From: Rhizobium redzepovicii | GTDB lineage: Bacteria; Pseudomonadota; Alphaproteobacteria; Rhizobiales; Rhizobiaceae | Assembly (NCBI RefSeq): GCF_019793435.1 | Contig: NZ_JAILYH010000015.1 | Span: 62,001-126,000, forward strand | Direction: 5' to 3' | DNA: 64,000 bases | Shown here: positions 15,993 through 25,026 of the stretch, in pieces | How positions within the stretch are numbered: the first letter of the stretch is position 1 | Layout of the letters: each line of letters starts with the position of its first letter | The notes under the pieces: model-generated | The model's database searches: none | What the model saw: the letters and a program-made list of their open reading frames with translations, nothing else | What the model was told of the DNA's origin: nothing | Program-made: the position numbers and the translations under genes

Positions 15993-18524
15993 TCAGCTCT
16001 TCAAGCTGCCATCCGCCGTCCGCCCGCGCAGCTGCCGCACCGGCCGCTCCTCTTCCTCGATGGGCTTGTTCTTTGGAGTGTCCCGGCCGTCCGTCCGCTC
16101 CTTGACGGCATTGGCAAGGACAGGCGGAGCATCGCGATGGATGGTGAGGTCGCTCTGCGGCAGCGGGATCTCGATGCCTTCGGCCTTGAAACGCCGGAGA
16201 ATCTCGATCCTGAGATTGTTGCGCACCGTCATGCCGTCGCCCATGTCGGCGAGGAAGAAGCGCAACTCGAAATCAAGCGAATAGGGTCCGAAGCGCAGGA
16301 ATTCGACGTGCGGCTCGGGATTGCGCATGACCAGCGGTATCTTCGCCGTCAGTTCCAGCAGTATATCCATCACCTGCTGCGGATCGGCATTGTAGCTGAC
16401 GGAAACCGGAATTTCCGAGCGGCCGATCTTGTTACGATGCGTCCAGTTGCCGACCAGGCCGTTGATCAGCTCCGAATTCGGCACGATGATCGACTGCTTG
16501 CGGAAAGTCTCGATCTCGGTGGCGCGCACCGAGATGCGCTTGACGATGCCTTCGGCCGTGCCCGAGACGACGTGGTCGCCGACCTTGAACGGCCGCTCGA
16601 CGAGCAGGATCAGGCCGGAGACGAAGTTGGAAACGATGTTCTGCAGGCCGAAACCGATACCGACAGAGAGCGCCGAGGCGACGAGCGCGAAGCTCGACAG
16701 ATCGATGCCGGCGGCCGAGACGCCGATGATCGCGGCGATGCCGACGCCGAGATAGCCGATGCCCGTCTTGACCGAATTGCGCACGCCGAGATCGACATGG
16801 CTTCTTGCCATCACATTTCCGTCGAGCCAGCGCTGCAGCCAGCGTGTCAGCAGGTAGACGCCGGCAAACAGCAGGATGCCGGTGCAGATGCCGAGCAGGG
16901 AGATGCTGATGCCGCCGAGCCTGACCTCGGTAAACAGCCTATAGGCGATGATCTGCAGATCCTGCACATGAAAGCCCCAGAGCAGCAGGATCAGCGGGAC
17001 GCCGACGATCAGCGCCACGGCATAGATGGCAAGGCCGACGAGCAGGCCGGCCTGGTCAATCGCCACCGGCCCCAGATTGAAGCGGCGTGTCAGGAAGCGG
17101 GCAAAGAAGGTATCGCCAAAGCTTTCCTGCCTTGAAATCGCCTTGCCGGAAAGCAGGCCGACATACATGGTGGCGACAACAGCACCGGTGATGATGAGCT
17201 GCGTGGCGACGAAGCGCGCGAGCCCGACATACCCTGTCAGCGCGGCGATGATGAGACTGGCGCCGACGACCCGCAGGATGATCGCCATGCCGCGCGGCCA
17301 ATGCCTTCCCGGCGCGTCGGGATCGCCGTTCCTCGCCAGCATCGGCTTGCCGAAGGAGACCGTGATCAGGATCATGCCGATGATCAGCGCCGCAAACAGG
17401 CTTCTGATCACGGTCAGCACCAGCGGCGAGCCCATCGCCTCGCTGACGGTGCCGAACAGATAGTCGAGCCCGTTGACCACAGCCATCGCCAGCAGGCAAT
17501 AGCCGATCGAGCGGGCGCCGAGATTGGAAAGCCGCACAAGCCGCCAGCGCGGCTCACGCGGCGCGAAGATGGCGTTGACGAAGCGGCCGACGAAATAGAC
17601 GAGCCCGATTGTTCCGAACAGCGCGCCGATGACCGGCGCGATATCCGGCCTCAGCACGTTGAAGCCGTTCAGGAAGAAGAACGAGGTGACGAGCAGCACC
17701 GAGAGCGCCAGCGTACGGATCAGGGTCGACCAGAAGGCGATCGACAACCGGCCGATATAGGATGGCTCCTCGACCGCCTCATCGCGGCGTAGATACGCGC
17801 CGAACAGCCGGTAGCTGCCGGAAAGCAGGATGAGCGCTGAGGCGAGCGACAGGAAGATCGCGGCAAACATCGGAAAACGCTTGAATTTCCAGACGAAGAC
17901 GGCCCAGCTCGACAGAGCCTGCGAGAATTCGCTGATCTCGTGCACGAAGGCGCCAGCCGCATCGTCGATCACCGAAGCGGAGACCTCGGTCCGCTTGAAA
18001 AGCGTATCGGCAAACAGCTGCCGCCGCATCTCGATGATCTGGTTGACGAGCTTCGTCACCGCGATCGACAGGTTTTCGGCGTCGCCTGTCACCGCATTGA
18101 TCTGCGCCCGCTCGGCAGCGAGCGTATTGCGCTCCTGGGTGACGATCTCGGCTTCGGGAGGCTGCCCGTCCTTCGGCGGATCGCCGATCTCGGCAAGCCG
18201 GTTCTTTATCTGGTCGAAACGCGGCCTGAGATTGACCGATATGGTGATGACGGCGCGGCTGAGCTCGTCGGCCTTGGTCGCGAGCCCAACCAGCGCATCG
18301 TCATTGTCGGCATTCTGCTTGACGCCGTCCTGAAGCGCCGTCAGTTGGACCTTCGCCTTGTCGATCTCTTTCGCCGCCTGGTCGAACGGCGTATCGACAG
18401 GCGCCGGCACGGCCGCCTGCGTCTGCGCTTCCTGCGCGAAGGCTGCGGCACCCTTGAAATGCGCGCCGGCGAGCGCCAGCGTCACGAGAAGAATGGTGCG
18501 AAGCAGGATGGACCTCAGCCGCAA
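15993..18524 (-). CDS. Large MscS-family mechanosensitive channel (DUF3772 type)
   Basis: An 843-residue inner-membrane channel of the MscK/YbiO size class. A signal-like start is followed by a periplasmic helical domain of about 160 residues (DUF3772 type, with DKAKVQLTALQDG and NLRPRFDQIKNRLAEIGDP), about ten membrane segments, and the conserved MscS core (SALSVGIGFGLQNIVSNFVSG, then LLVERPFKVGDHV, IVPNSELINGLVGNW). Such channels open when membrane tension rises on osmotic down-shock. The C-terminal tail is charged and probably disordered. It stands alone between two unrelated genes. Confidence 0.93.
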   Translation of the reverse strand: MRLRSILLRTILLVTLALAGAHFKGAAAFAQEAQTQAAVPAPVDTPFDQAAKEIDKAKVQLTALQDGVKQNADNDDALVGLATKADELSRAVITISVNLRPRFDQIKNRLAEIGDPPKDGQPPEAEIVTQERNTLAAERAQINAVTGDAENLSIAVTKLVNQIIEMRRQLFADTLFKRTEVSASVIDDAAGAFVHEISEFSQALSSWAVFVWKFKRFPMFAAIFLSLASALILLSGSYRLFGAYLRRDEAVEEPSYIGRLSIAFWSTLIRTLALSVLLVTSFFFLNGFNVLRPDIAPVIGALFGTIGLVYFVGRFVNAIFAPREPRWRLVRLSNLGARSIGYCLLAMAVVNGLDYLFGTVSEAMGSPLVLTVIRSLFAALIIGMILITVSFGKPMLARNGDPDAPGRHWPRGMAIILRVVGASLIIAALTGYVGLARFVATQLIITGAVVATMYVGLLSGKAISRQESFGDTFFARFLTRRFNLGPVAIDQAGLLVGLAIYAVALIVGVPLILLLWGFHVQDLQIIAYRLFTEVRLGGISISLLGICTGILLFAGVYLLTRWLQRWLDGNVMARSHVDLGVRNSVKTGIGYLGVGIAAIIGVSAAGIDLSSFALVASALSVGIGFGLQNIVSNFVSGLILLVERPFKVGDHVVSGTAEGIVKRISVRATEIETFRKQSIIVPNSELINGLVGNWTHRNKIGRSEIPVSVSYNADPQQVMDILLELTAKIPLVMRNPEPHVEFLRFGPYSLDFELRFFLADMGDGMTVRNNLRIEILRRFKAEGIEIPLPQSDLTIHRDAPPVLANAVKERTDGRDTPKNKPIEEEERPVRQLRGRTADGSLKS

Positions 18525-18614
18525 AAGCGCCTCCGGAAAGGTTGTCGTCGGGATGGAGTTCCAGCTTTTCCTAGCAAAGAAAGGCGACAGAAAGGCGGAA
18601 GCTCCTGGAAAGGT

Positions 18615-19166
18615 TTAGAAGCCGGCCCCGGGCTTGGAGAGATAATCGCGTTCCCCAGCCGTCGATTCCCGTCCGAGCATGGCATTGCGGTGCGGAAAGC
18701 GGCCATAGGCGGCGATTATGTCGCGATGGCGGATCGCATAATCCAGATATTCCTCATCGCCGAGCGCGGCGAACAATGCCACCGAACGTTGCTGCTCACC
18801 AAGGTCTTCGGCATGTTCTAACGGCAGATAGAAGAAGGTGCGGCAGGCGGTCTCGACCACCTGGTCGGCGCCGACGGCAAGGGCGAGCTTGGCCTCCCGA
18901 AGCGCCAGCCCGTCGGTTGCGAAGGCGAGAGGCGTGCCGCGATAAATATTGCGGGGAAACTGGTCGAGCACGATGACGGCCGCGAGCCGGCTCTCGGCAT
19001 CCGCCCGCCATTCATCACTGATGCCCGCGGCAAGAGTCAGATGCGTCTCTCGGAAGCCTTCGCGGATCTCGACGTCGAGCTCCGGCGGCGGGCGAAACCA
19101 CAGCTCCCGGCCGCATCGGACGAACCAGAAATCATAGACTTCCCTCGGCGTACGGATCGTCGTCAT
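18615..19166 (-). CDS. DUF924-family protein
   Basis: A 183-residue soluble protein with the DUF924 pattern: VYDFWFVRCGRELWF at the start, then VIVLDQFPRNIYRGTPLAFATD and FFYLPLEHAEDLGEQ. The fold is TPR-like and helical; the biochemical role is not known. An AGGTGA ribosome site supports the ATG at 19166 (MTTIRTPRE) rather than the longer frame to 19244. Confidence 0.88.
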   Translation of the reverse strand: MTTIRTPREVYDFWFVRCGRELWFRPPPELDVEIREGFRETHLTLAAGISDEWRADAESRLAAVIVLDQFPRNIYRGTPLAFATDGLALREAKLALAVGADQVVETACRTFFYLPLEHAEDLGEQQRSVALFAALGDEEYLDYAIRHRDIIAAYGRFPHRNAMLGRESTAGERDYLSKPGAGF

Positions 19167-19288
19167 GTTCGCTTCACCTAGCGTTATGTTCGATAATGCG
19201 GCGTCGGTAAGCCATTGCAGAGAAGGGATCATAGTGTGCGGCATGATCCATACAGCAGACCTTCCTACTTCCAGCCACCCACGTCTAT

Positions 19289-20353
19289 CTACTTCCCCTC
19301 ACTCAACGAAAACACCAGCGTCGCCTTTGTCCCATCATGCCCGGGGTCATAGGCAAAATCCGATTTCAAGCTCGCAGCCATGGCCGTCAATATCCGCGTG
19401 CCGAGCCCGGTTCCCCTCGCCGGGCTCTCCGGATCGAATCCCGCCCCATCGTCTTCGACGATGACCCTCAACGCCTCATCCGTCTGATCGACAACGACGC
19501 GGATTTCGCCCGGCACGCCGTCGGGATAGGCGTATTTGAAGGCATTGGTGACGAGCTCGCTGACGATCAGGCCGAGCGTGATCACCTTGTCGGTCGCCAG
19601 ATTGACGGGCCCAGCGGTGAGCACGATGCGGTGCGGCCGTTTGTCATCGCGCACCGAGGCTTCGAGTTCGGTGAGCAGGCTGTTCAGATATTCATCCACC
19701 TGCACCGAGCCGACCTGCCGGTTGGTATAGAGCCGGCGGTGCACGCTGGCGATGGCGTTGATGCGCATCTGGGTTTCGTGCAGCGCATCGATCGCCACCT
19801 GGTCCTTGGTCATCGAGGATTGCATGCGGATCAGCGCGCCGACAAGGCCGAGACTGTTGGCGATGCGGTGATTGACCTCGGCAAGCAGCATCTCGGCAAG
19901 GTCGCGCTGCTGGCGGATCACCTCCTGCGCCTGCGCCGTCTCGCGGCGAAAGCGCGCCCGCTCCAGCGCCTGTTCGAGGGCAGCGGCGAGCAGGTCGAAA
20001 TAATCGGCCGAGATCCCCTTGAGCATATAATCGTCGGCGCCGGCTTTCAGCGCCGCGACGGCGATGCTGGTATCATCCGAACCCGTCGCATAGATGACCG
20101 GCGGATGATCCGGCAGCGCCGTGATGCAGGGCAGTATGTCGAGTCCGGTCTCGCCGGCCAGAACATGATCGAGCACCACGGCGTCGATGCCGCCTTTGCC
20201 GAGTCTCGCAAGGCCGGCAGCACCGCTCTCGGCCCATTCGACCGAAAAGCCGCGCCGGCCGAGGTTCTTCTGCATCAAGAGGGCGAGTCCCTCGTCGTCA
20301 TCGATATAGAGGATGCGGATCAGGGCATCCGCATCGCCGCTAGAAGTGCTCAT
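19289..20353 (-). CDS. Receiver-histidine kinase of the HWE/HisKA_2 type
   Basis: A 354-residue soluble two-component protein. The N-terminal receiver has ILYIDDDEGL and acceptor Asp in VVLDHVLAGETG. A short helix leads to a HisKA_2/HWE-type dimerisation region (AEVNHRIANSLGLVGALIRMQ, His being the likely phosphosite) and an ATPase domain (SELVTNAFKYA, VEDDGAGFDP, GTGLGTRIL). Kinases of this class often feed the alphaproteobacterial general stress response. GGGAG lies before the ATG at 20353. An EcfG-like promoter at 20596-20620 lies about 240 bases upstream, consistent with that role. Confidence 0.9.
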   Translation of the reverse strand: MSTSSGDADALIRILYIDDDEGLALLMQKNLGRRGFSVEWAESGAAGLARLGKGGIDAVVLDHVLAGETGLDILPCITALPDHPPVIYATGSDDTSIAVAALKAGADDYMLKGISADYFDLLAAALEQALERARFRRETAQAQEVIRQQRDLAEMLLAEVNHRIANSLGLVGALIRMQSSMTKDQVAIDALHETQMRINAIASVHRRLYTNRQVGSVQVDEYLNSLLTELEASVRDDKRPHRIVLTAGPVNLATDKVITLGLIVSELVTNAFKYAYPDGVPGEIRVVVDQTDEALRVIVEDDGAGFDPESPARGTGLGTRILTAMAASLKSDFAYDPGHDGTKATLVFSLSEGK

Positions 20354-20595
20354 TCCATCTCCCGGCTTTCTCTCGCAGCGACGACCGCCCGCAAGCGTCC
20401 GAGTCGTCCGCGTAGCAATGTGGTATTGCATCGGCCGCCTGCGGTAAACAGCGGCTATCCCTCGCCCTTCTTGCAGGCGGCGCGGAAGGAGGATGGCTGG
20501 AAGCCGGCATTTTCAGAACACGACCTGACCTGGAGGAGGTTCCCATGGAGCCGTTCAAGGAGATTGGAAACGGAAAACCTGAAATGAAACGCTGA

Positions 20596-20620
20596 AACGC
20601 CGAGCGGCCCGATTGGTTCC
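20596..20620 (-). promoter_or_regulatory. EcfG-type promoter upstream of the receiver-kinase gene
   Basis: Minus strand GGAAC (20620-20616), 16 bases, CGTT (20599-20596). The match to the consensus is exact; the distance to the kinase start is about 240 bases, with no convincing gene between. Confidence 0.45.
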
Positions 20621-20629
20621 GCCGGCGGG

Positions 20630-22075
20630 CTAATTCCTCTGGAATTTCCGATGGCCGGACACTTCGGCGCCTGCCTCCGCCGGCAATTGCAGGAAGCGCA
20701 GCGACGACATGACGCCGATCGCGCCGACCACGACGAAGGCCCAGCGGAAATCGGCAAGAACGGGATTATCGGCGCCCCTGAGGGCCGAGGTGATATTCAG
20801 CACGGCCGCCGCAACGGCGACGCCGAGCAGCATCGACACCTGCTGCAGCATGCTCGACAGCGTCGAGGCCGAGCTTCGCTGCGCCGGACCGATATCGGCA
20901 AAGGCCAGTGTGTTCAGCGCGGTGAATTCCATCGACCGCGACAGGCCGGCAAGAAAAAGCAGCGCATGGATGAAAAACTGCGGTGTACCCGGCGTGAGGA
21001 AACCGCAGGCGGCGATTGAAAGTGCCGCAATCAGCCCGTTGAACACCAGCACGACGCGGAAGCCGAAGAATCGCAGCAGCGGTGTCGTCACCGTCTTCAT
21101 GCCGAGATTGCCGAGGAAATAGACGAGCAGATAGGTGCCGGCAGCAATCGAACTCAGCCCGAAACCGAGCTGGAACAGGAGCGGCAGCAGGAACGGCGTC
21201 GCGTTGATCGCCACCCTGCAGGCCGTGCCAGCCGACAGCGTCGACATCGAGAAGGTCTGGACGCGGAAGGCTGAAAGGTCGAGCAGCGGATTGTCGACAG
21301 CGAGGAAATGCCGGGTCGCCATCACAGACAGCACGATGCCGGCGGCGAGCATTGATATGACGGGGAAAAGCCCGCCGTCCCATTTGACCGAAAGCTCCAG
21401 GGCGGCAAGCAGGAAGGTCAACCCTGCAGCACTCAGAACGAAGCCGGCGAAATCCAACCGGCCGGGATCTGTCTCGCGCTGCTCCGGCACGAAGCGCAGC
21501 ACCAGCGCCATGCCGAGAATGCCGACCGGGATGTTGATGAGGAAGTTCCAGTGCCAGCTGGCATAGGTGGTGATGAAGCCGCCGAGCACCGGGCCGATCA
21601 CGGGTGCGGTCAGCGCCGGCCAGGTGATCAGCGCAATCGCCTGGACGAGTTCGGATTTGCGGGCGTTCTTGAGCACGATGATGCGCCCGACCGGCGTCAT
21701 CAGCGCGCTGCCCGCGCCTTGGAGGGCCCGCCACAGCACAAATTCCGTAAGACTGCCGGACAGACCGCAAAACAGAGAGGCGGCGGTAAAGACGGCGATC
21801 GACATCAGGAAGATACGGCGCGCACCGAACCTGTCGCCGAGCCAGCCCGACAATGGAATGAAGGCGGCCATCGTCAGCATGTAAACGGTGATGCCGATGC
21901 TCATCGACACCGGCTGGACATTAAAGCTTGCCGCCATCTGCGGCAGCGAGGTGGCGACGATCGTGCCGTCGAGGATCTGCATGAAGAAGGAAACGGCAAC
22001 GACAAGCGCCACGATCTTCGCCTGGCGGCCGCTTGCCGCCTCCTGCCCGTTCTCGCTCGTCTCTGCCGTCGTCAT
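20630..22075 (-). CDS. DHA2-family (EmrB/QacA-type) MFS efflux transporter
   Basis: A 481-residue inner-membrane proton antiporter with about 14 predicted segments. Family features are FMQILDGTIVATSLPQMA in the first segment, the loop WLGDRFGARRIF, and WRALQGAGSALMTPVGR with WHWNFLINIPVG. Such pumps remove drugs, dyes or plant compounds, often with a membrane-fusion partner, but none is encoded beside it. The open frame continues upstream to 22483; the ATG at 22075 gives the normal N terminus (MTTAETSENG). A terminator-like hairpin lies about 190 bases upstream in its leader region. Confidence 0.92.
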   Translation of the reverse strand: MTTAETSENGQEAASGRQAKIVALVVAVSFFMQILDGTIVATSLPQMAASFNVQPVSMSIGITVYMLTMAAFIPLSGWLGDRFGARRIFLMSIAVFTAASLFCGLSGSLTEFVLWRALQGAGSALMTPVGRIIVLKNARKSELVQAIALITWPALTAPVIGPVLGGFITTYASWHWNFLINIPVGILGMALVLRFVPEQRETDPGRLDFAGFVLSAAGLTFLLAALELSVKWDGGLFPVISMLAAGIVLSVMATRHFLAVDNPLLDLSAFRVQTFSMSTLSAGTACRVAINATPFLLPLLFQLGFGLSSIAAGTYLLVYFLGNLGMKTVTTPLLRFFGFRVVLVFNGLIAALSIAACGFLTPGTPQFFIHALLFLAGLSRSMEFTALNTLAFADIGPAQRSSASTLSSMLQQVSMLLGVAVAAAVLNITSALRGADNPVLADFRWAFVVVGAIGVMSSLRFLQLPAEAGAEVSGHRKFQRN

Positions 22076-22264
22076 CGATCTGCCAATGAAAGTTTGGATA
22101 CCGCGGCAGGAAAACGGGAAGGAAGCCGATCGGAGATCTGCCGCGCGAGAGAACGCGGAAAAGCGCCGCGCAATGGCTGCATACGCTCGTTGCGCGCGGC
22201 CGGAAAGGCTAAATCTCGCACTGCGCGGGAATATTCCCGACGCGGCGGGCGGCGCGACTTTAAG

Positions 22265-22289
22265 AAAAAGGCCCCGCCGGAGCGAGGCC
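22265..22289 (-). terminator. Intrinsic terminator of a possible small RNA or leader
   Basis: Minus strand GGCCTCG-ctcc-ggCGGGGCC followed by five T residues. It faces a transcript that would start somewhere in 22300-22480 and end about 190 bases before the efflux gene, so it could end a small RNA or attenuate the pump. Confidence 0.45.
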
Positions 22290-22482
22290 AAGTTTGAACC
22301 GCTCCCGGGAAAACAGGAACGGCACCGAGGTCCATATCCTGCGGCCCATCTCGCATCGAGGTCAGATTTCTCCGTATCGGTACTCTCGCAAACCAAATTC
22401 GGGGAAGCGCCGAGATTAGTCCGCGAAGTCGTTACCCACTTGGCGAGCGGCCTGTTGGGTGCAGCAACGATTGGCGCTTGCA

Positions 22483-22524
22483 ATGTTTATATAAAGTGCT
22501 ATCACTAAACATATTGCTAAACAT
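22483..22524 (+). promoter_or_regulatory. Repeated ATGTTTA/TAAACAT words before the ABC-kinase operon
   Basis: ATGTTTA at 22483-22489 is followed by its reverse complement TAAACAT at 22506-22512 and 22518-22524 (12 bases apart). They stand in an AT-rich stretch 90-130 bases before the binding-protein gene and are a candidate operator, perhaps for the regulator encoded at 33001. Confidence 0.4.
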
Positions 22525-22612
22525 GATGATTGAGGAGTTCATGTGAGCATTCTCTAAAATGGGTGAACATGCGACGCCGGCGGGGAGCCGGCATTGGTTC
22601 TGGGAGGAACTT

Positions 22613-23938
22613 ATGCAGAAAACATCGAAAGCCCTTTTGGGGCTGGCTGCGGCACTCGTCATGTCGTCGGCATTGCCCAATCTCGCCAAAGCTGAGGAAC
22701 TGACGCTGTGCTGGGCCGCCTGGGACCCCGCAAATGCGCTGGTCGAGCTGTCGAAGGACTTCACCGCCAAGACTGGCACGCAGATGAAGTTCGAATTCGT
22801 TCCCTGGACGAGTTATGCCGACCGCTTCCTCAACGAGCTGAATTCCCATGGCAAGCTCTGCGACCTCATCATCGGCGACAGCCAGTGGATTGGCGGCTCG
22901 GCCGAGAACGGCCACTACGTCAAGCTCAACGACTTCTTCGACAAGGAAGGCATCAAGATGGATGACTTCGTGCCGGCGACGGTCGTCGGCTATTCGGAAT
23001 GGCCGAAGAACACGCCGAACTACTGGGCACTGCCTGCCATGGGCGATGTCGTCGGCTGGACCTACCGCAAGGACTGGTTCGAGAAGCCGGAACTGCAGAA
23101 GGAATTCAAAGCGAAATACGGTCGCGATCTCGCAGCTCCGAAGACCTACGACGAACTGAAGCAGATCGCCGAGTTCTTCCAGAAGCGTGAGATCGACGGC
23201 AAGACCGTCTACGGCGCCTCGATCTATACCGAGCGCGGCTCCGAAGGCATCACCATGGGCGTGACCAACGTCCTTTACGACTGGGGCTTCCAGTACGAGA
23301 ACCCGAAGAAGCCTTATGACATGGAGGGCTTTGTAAACTCGGCCGACGCGGTCAAGGGTCTCGAATTCTACAAGTCGCTCTATGATTGCTGCACACCGCC
23401 CGGCAGCTCCAACGTCTACATGGTCGAATCCGCCGACGCCTTCAAATCCGGCCAAGTCGCCATGCAGATGAACTTCGCCTTCACCTGGCCCGGCCTCTAC
23501 AAGGACGAGAAGGTCGGCGGCGACAGGATCGGCTTCTTCCCCAATCCTGCTGAAAAGGCGCATTTCGCCCAGCTTGGCGGCCAGGGAATCTCGGTGGTCT
23601 CTTACTCCGACAAACGCGACGCCGCCCTGCAATACATCAAGTGGTTCGCACAGCCCGATGTGCAAGCCAAATGGTGGGAGCTCGGCGGGTTCTCCTGCCT
23701 GAACTCCGTGGTCAATGCGCCGGATTTTGCCAAGAGCCAGCCCTATGCCCAGGCCTTCCTGGACTCGATGGCGATCGTCAAGGACTTCTGGGCCGAGCCG
23801 AGCTACGCCTCGCTGCTGCAAGCTATGCAGAAGCGCGTCCATAACTACGTGGTTGCCGGCAACGGCACCGCCAAGGAAGCGCTCGACGGCTTGGTGAAGG
23901 ACTGGAGCGACGTCTTTAAGGACGACGGCAAGATCTAG
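22613..23938 (+). CDS. ABC transporter sugar/polyol-binding protein
   Basis: Periplasmic binding protein, 441 residues, of the family 1 carbohydrate type. A signal peptide (MQKTSKALLGLAAALVMSSA, cut after LAKA) precedes a two-lobed domain with LTLCWAAWDPANALVELSKDF, IIGDSQWIGGSAENGHYV and GGQGISVVSYSDKRDAALQY. The first gene of a long operon, it should give the operon its specificity, but the ligand cannot be read. GGGAGGAAC lies before the ATG at 22613; the frame is open from 22559. A strong stem-loop follows the stop and may raise its level over the permeases. Confidence 0.9.
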   Translation: MQKTSKALLGLAAALVMSSALPNLAKAEELTLCWAAWDPANALVELSKDFTAKTGTQMKFEFVPWTSYADRFLNELNSHGKLCDLIIGDSQWIGGSAENGHYVKLNDFFDKEGIKMDDFVPATVVGYSEWPKNTPNYWALPAMGDVVGWTYRKDWFEKPELQKEFKAKYGRDLAAPKTYDELKQIAEFFQKREIDGKTVYGASIYTERGSEGITMGVTNVLYDWGFQYENPKKPYDMEGFVNSADAVKGLEFYKSLYDCCTPPGSSNVYMVESADAFKSGQVAMQMNFAFTWPGLYKDEKVGGDRIGFFPNPAEKAHFAQLGGQGISVVSYSDKRDAALQYIKWFAQPDVQAKWWELGGFSCLNSVVNAPDFAKSQPYAQAFLDSMAIVKDFWAEPSYASLLQAMQKRVHNYVVAGNGTAKEALDGLVKDWSDVFKDDGKI

Positions 23939-23989
23939 TGCCGGACGAAGGAACAGGCGGCACCCCTCTGCGCGCCATCCTCACCAGGG

Positions 23990-24024
23990 TGGCGGCCCGG
24001 ATCGGCAGACGAGCCGGGCCGCCA
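23990..24024 (+). promoter_or_regulatory. Strong intercistronic stem-loop
   Basis: TGGCGGCCCGG (23990-24000) pairs perfectly with CCGGGCCGCCA (24014-24024) across a 13-base loop. No T run follows, so it is unlikely to be a terminator. It stands between binding protein and permease, where such hairpins commonly stabilise the upstream message. Confidence 0.65.
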
Positions 24025-24057
24025 GATCTTCCATATCCCAATAGACCGGGTGAAAAA

Positions 24058-25026
24058 TTGACCATTTCCCATTCCTCCATCGTCGAGAATGCAGTCGATG
24101 CGACAGCAAGGGCAACGCCGGTCTCGGTCGCCCGGCGCGTCCGCGGCCTCTCCGACAGCGCGATCGCCTGGCTGTTCATCGCGCCTGCCATCATCCTACT
24201 GCTGGCGATCAACATCTTCCCGCTGATCTGGGCAATCTATCTCTCCTTCACCAATTACCGCGCCAACCGGCCGAATGCGCCGGTCCAGGGTGTTGGCTTT
24301 GGAAATTACCAGCGCGTGCTGAACGACCCCGATATCTGGCAGGCGATGCAGACCACCGCGCATTTCGTCTTCTGGACCATCCTCCTGCAAACGGTGATCG
24401 GCTTCAGCCTTGCCTATCTGATCGACCGCAAGTTCCGCGGCCATGCCTTCTGGACAACGATCATCCTGATCCCGATGATGCTGTCGCCCGCCGTCGTCGG
24501 CAATTTCTGGCGCTTTCTCTACGAGCCGCAAATCGGTCTCTTCGCCTATGCCGTCTCGCTGGTATCAGGCATTCCGACCTCCGATATCCAGATGCTTGGC
24601 AATGTCACTCTGGCGCCCTGGGCGATCATCATCGTCGATACCTGGATGTGGACGCCTTATGTGATGCTGATCTGCCTCGCCGGCCTGCGCTCGATCCCCG
24701 ACTATATCTACGAGGCGGCCGAGGTCGACCGCGCCTCGCCGTGGCGCCAGTTCTGGTCGATCACCGTACCGATGGCGCTGCCCTTCATCATGCTCGCCGT
24801 GCTCTTCCGCGGCATCGAGAATTTCAAGATGTTCGACATGGTGACGCTGCTCACCGGTGGCGGGCCGGGCTCGGTCACCGAAGTCGCCTCGATCACGCTG
24901 AAGCGCGCTGCCTTCGAAAGCTGGGCGACCGGCCGGGCCTCGGCCTTCGCCATCATCCTCTTCGTCGCGGTGTTCGGGCTCGCCAACATCTATGTCAAGG
25001 CATTGAATAGGGTGAAGCAACGATGA
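24058..25026 (+). CDS. ABC transporter permease 1 (MalF type)
   Basis: Inner-membrane permease with six segments; about 322 residues from the proposed start. The coupling-helix motif EAAEVDRASPWRQFWSITVP is present, followed by GGPGSVTEVASI. The frame is open back to GTG 23938, but that start would lie ahead of the stem-loop; TTG at 24058, after GGGTGA, gives MTISHSSIVENAV and is preferred, though the ribosome site is weak. The last four bases overlap the next permease gene (ATGA). Confidence 0.9.
   Translation: MTISHSSIVENAVDATARATPVSVARRVRGLSDSAIAWLFIAPAIILLLAINIFPLIWAIYLSFTNYRANRPNAPVQGVGFGNYQRVLNDPDIWQAMQTTAHFVFWTILLQTVIGFSLAYLIDRKFRGHAFWTTIILIPMMLSPAVVGNFWRFLYEPQIGLFAYAVSLVSGIPTSDIQMLGNVTLAPWAIIIVDTWMWTPYVMLICLAGLRSIPDYIYEAAEVDRASPWRQFWSITVPMALPFIMLAVLFRGIENFKMFDMVTLLTGGGPGSVTEVASITLKRAAFESWATGRASAFAIILFVAVFGLANIYVKALNRVKQR

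Larger units (their letters stand above)
22076..22612. other. 537-base divergent regulatory gap
   Basis: No gene is visible. On the minus strand a terminator-like hairpin lies at 22265-22289, before the efflux gene. The operon-proximal 120 bases become AT-rich and carry three TAAACAT words. The remainder is GC-rich without clear signals. Confidence 0.5.
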
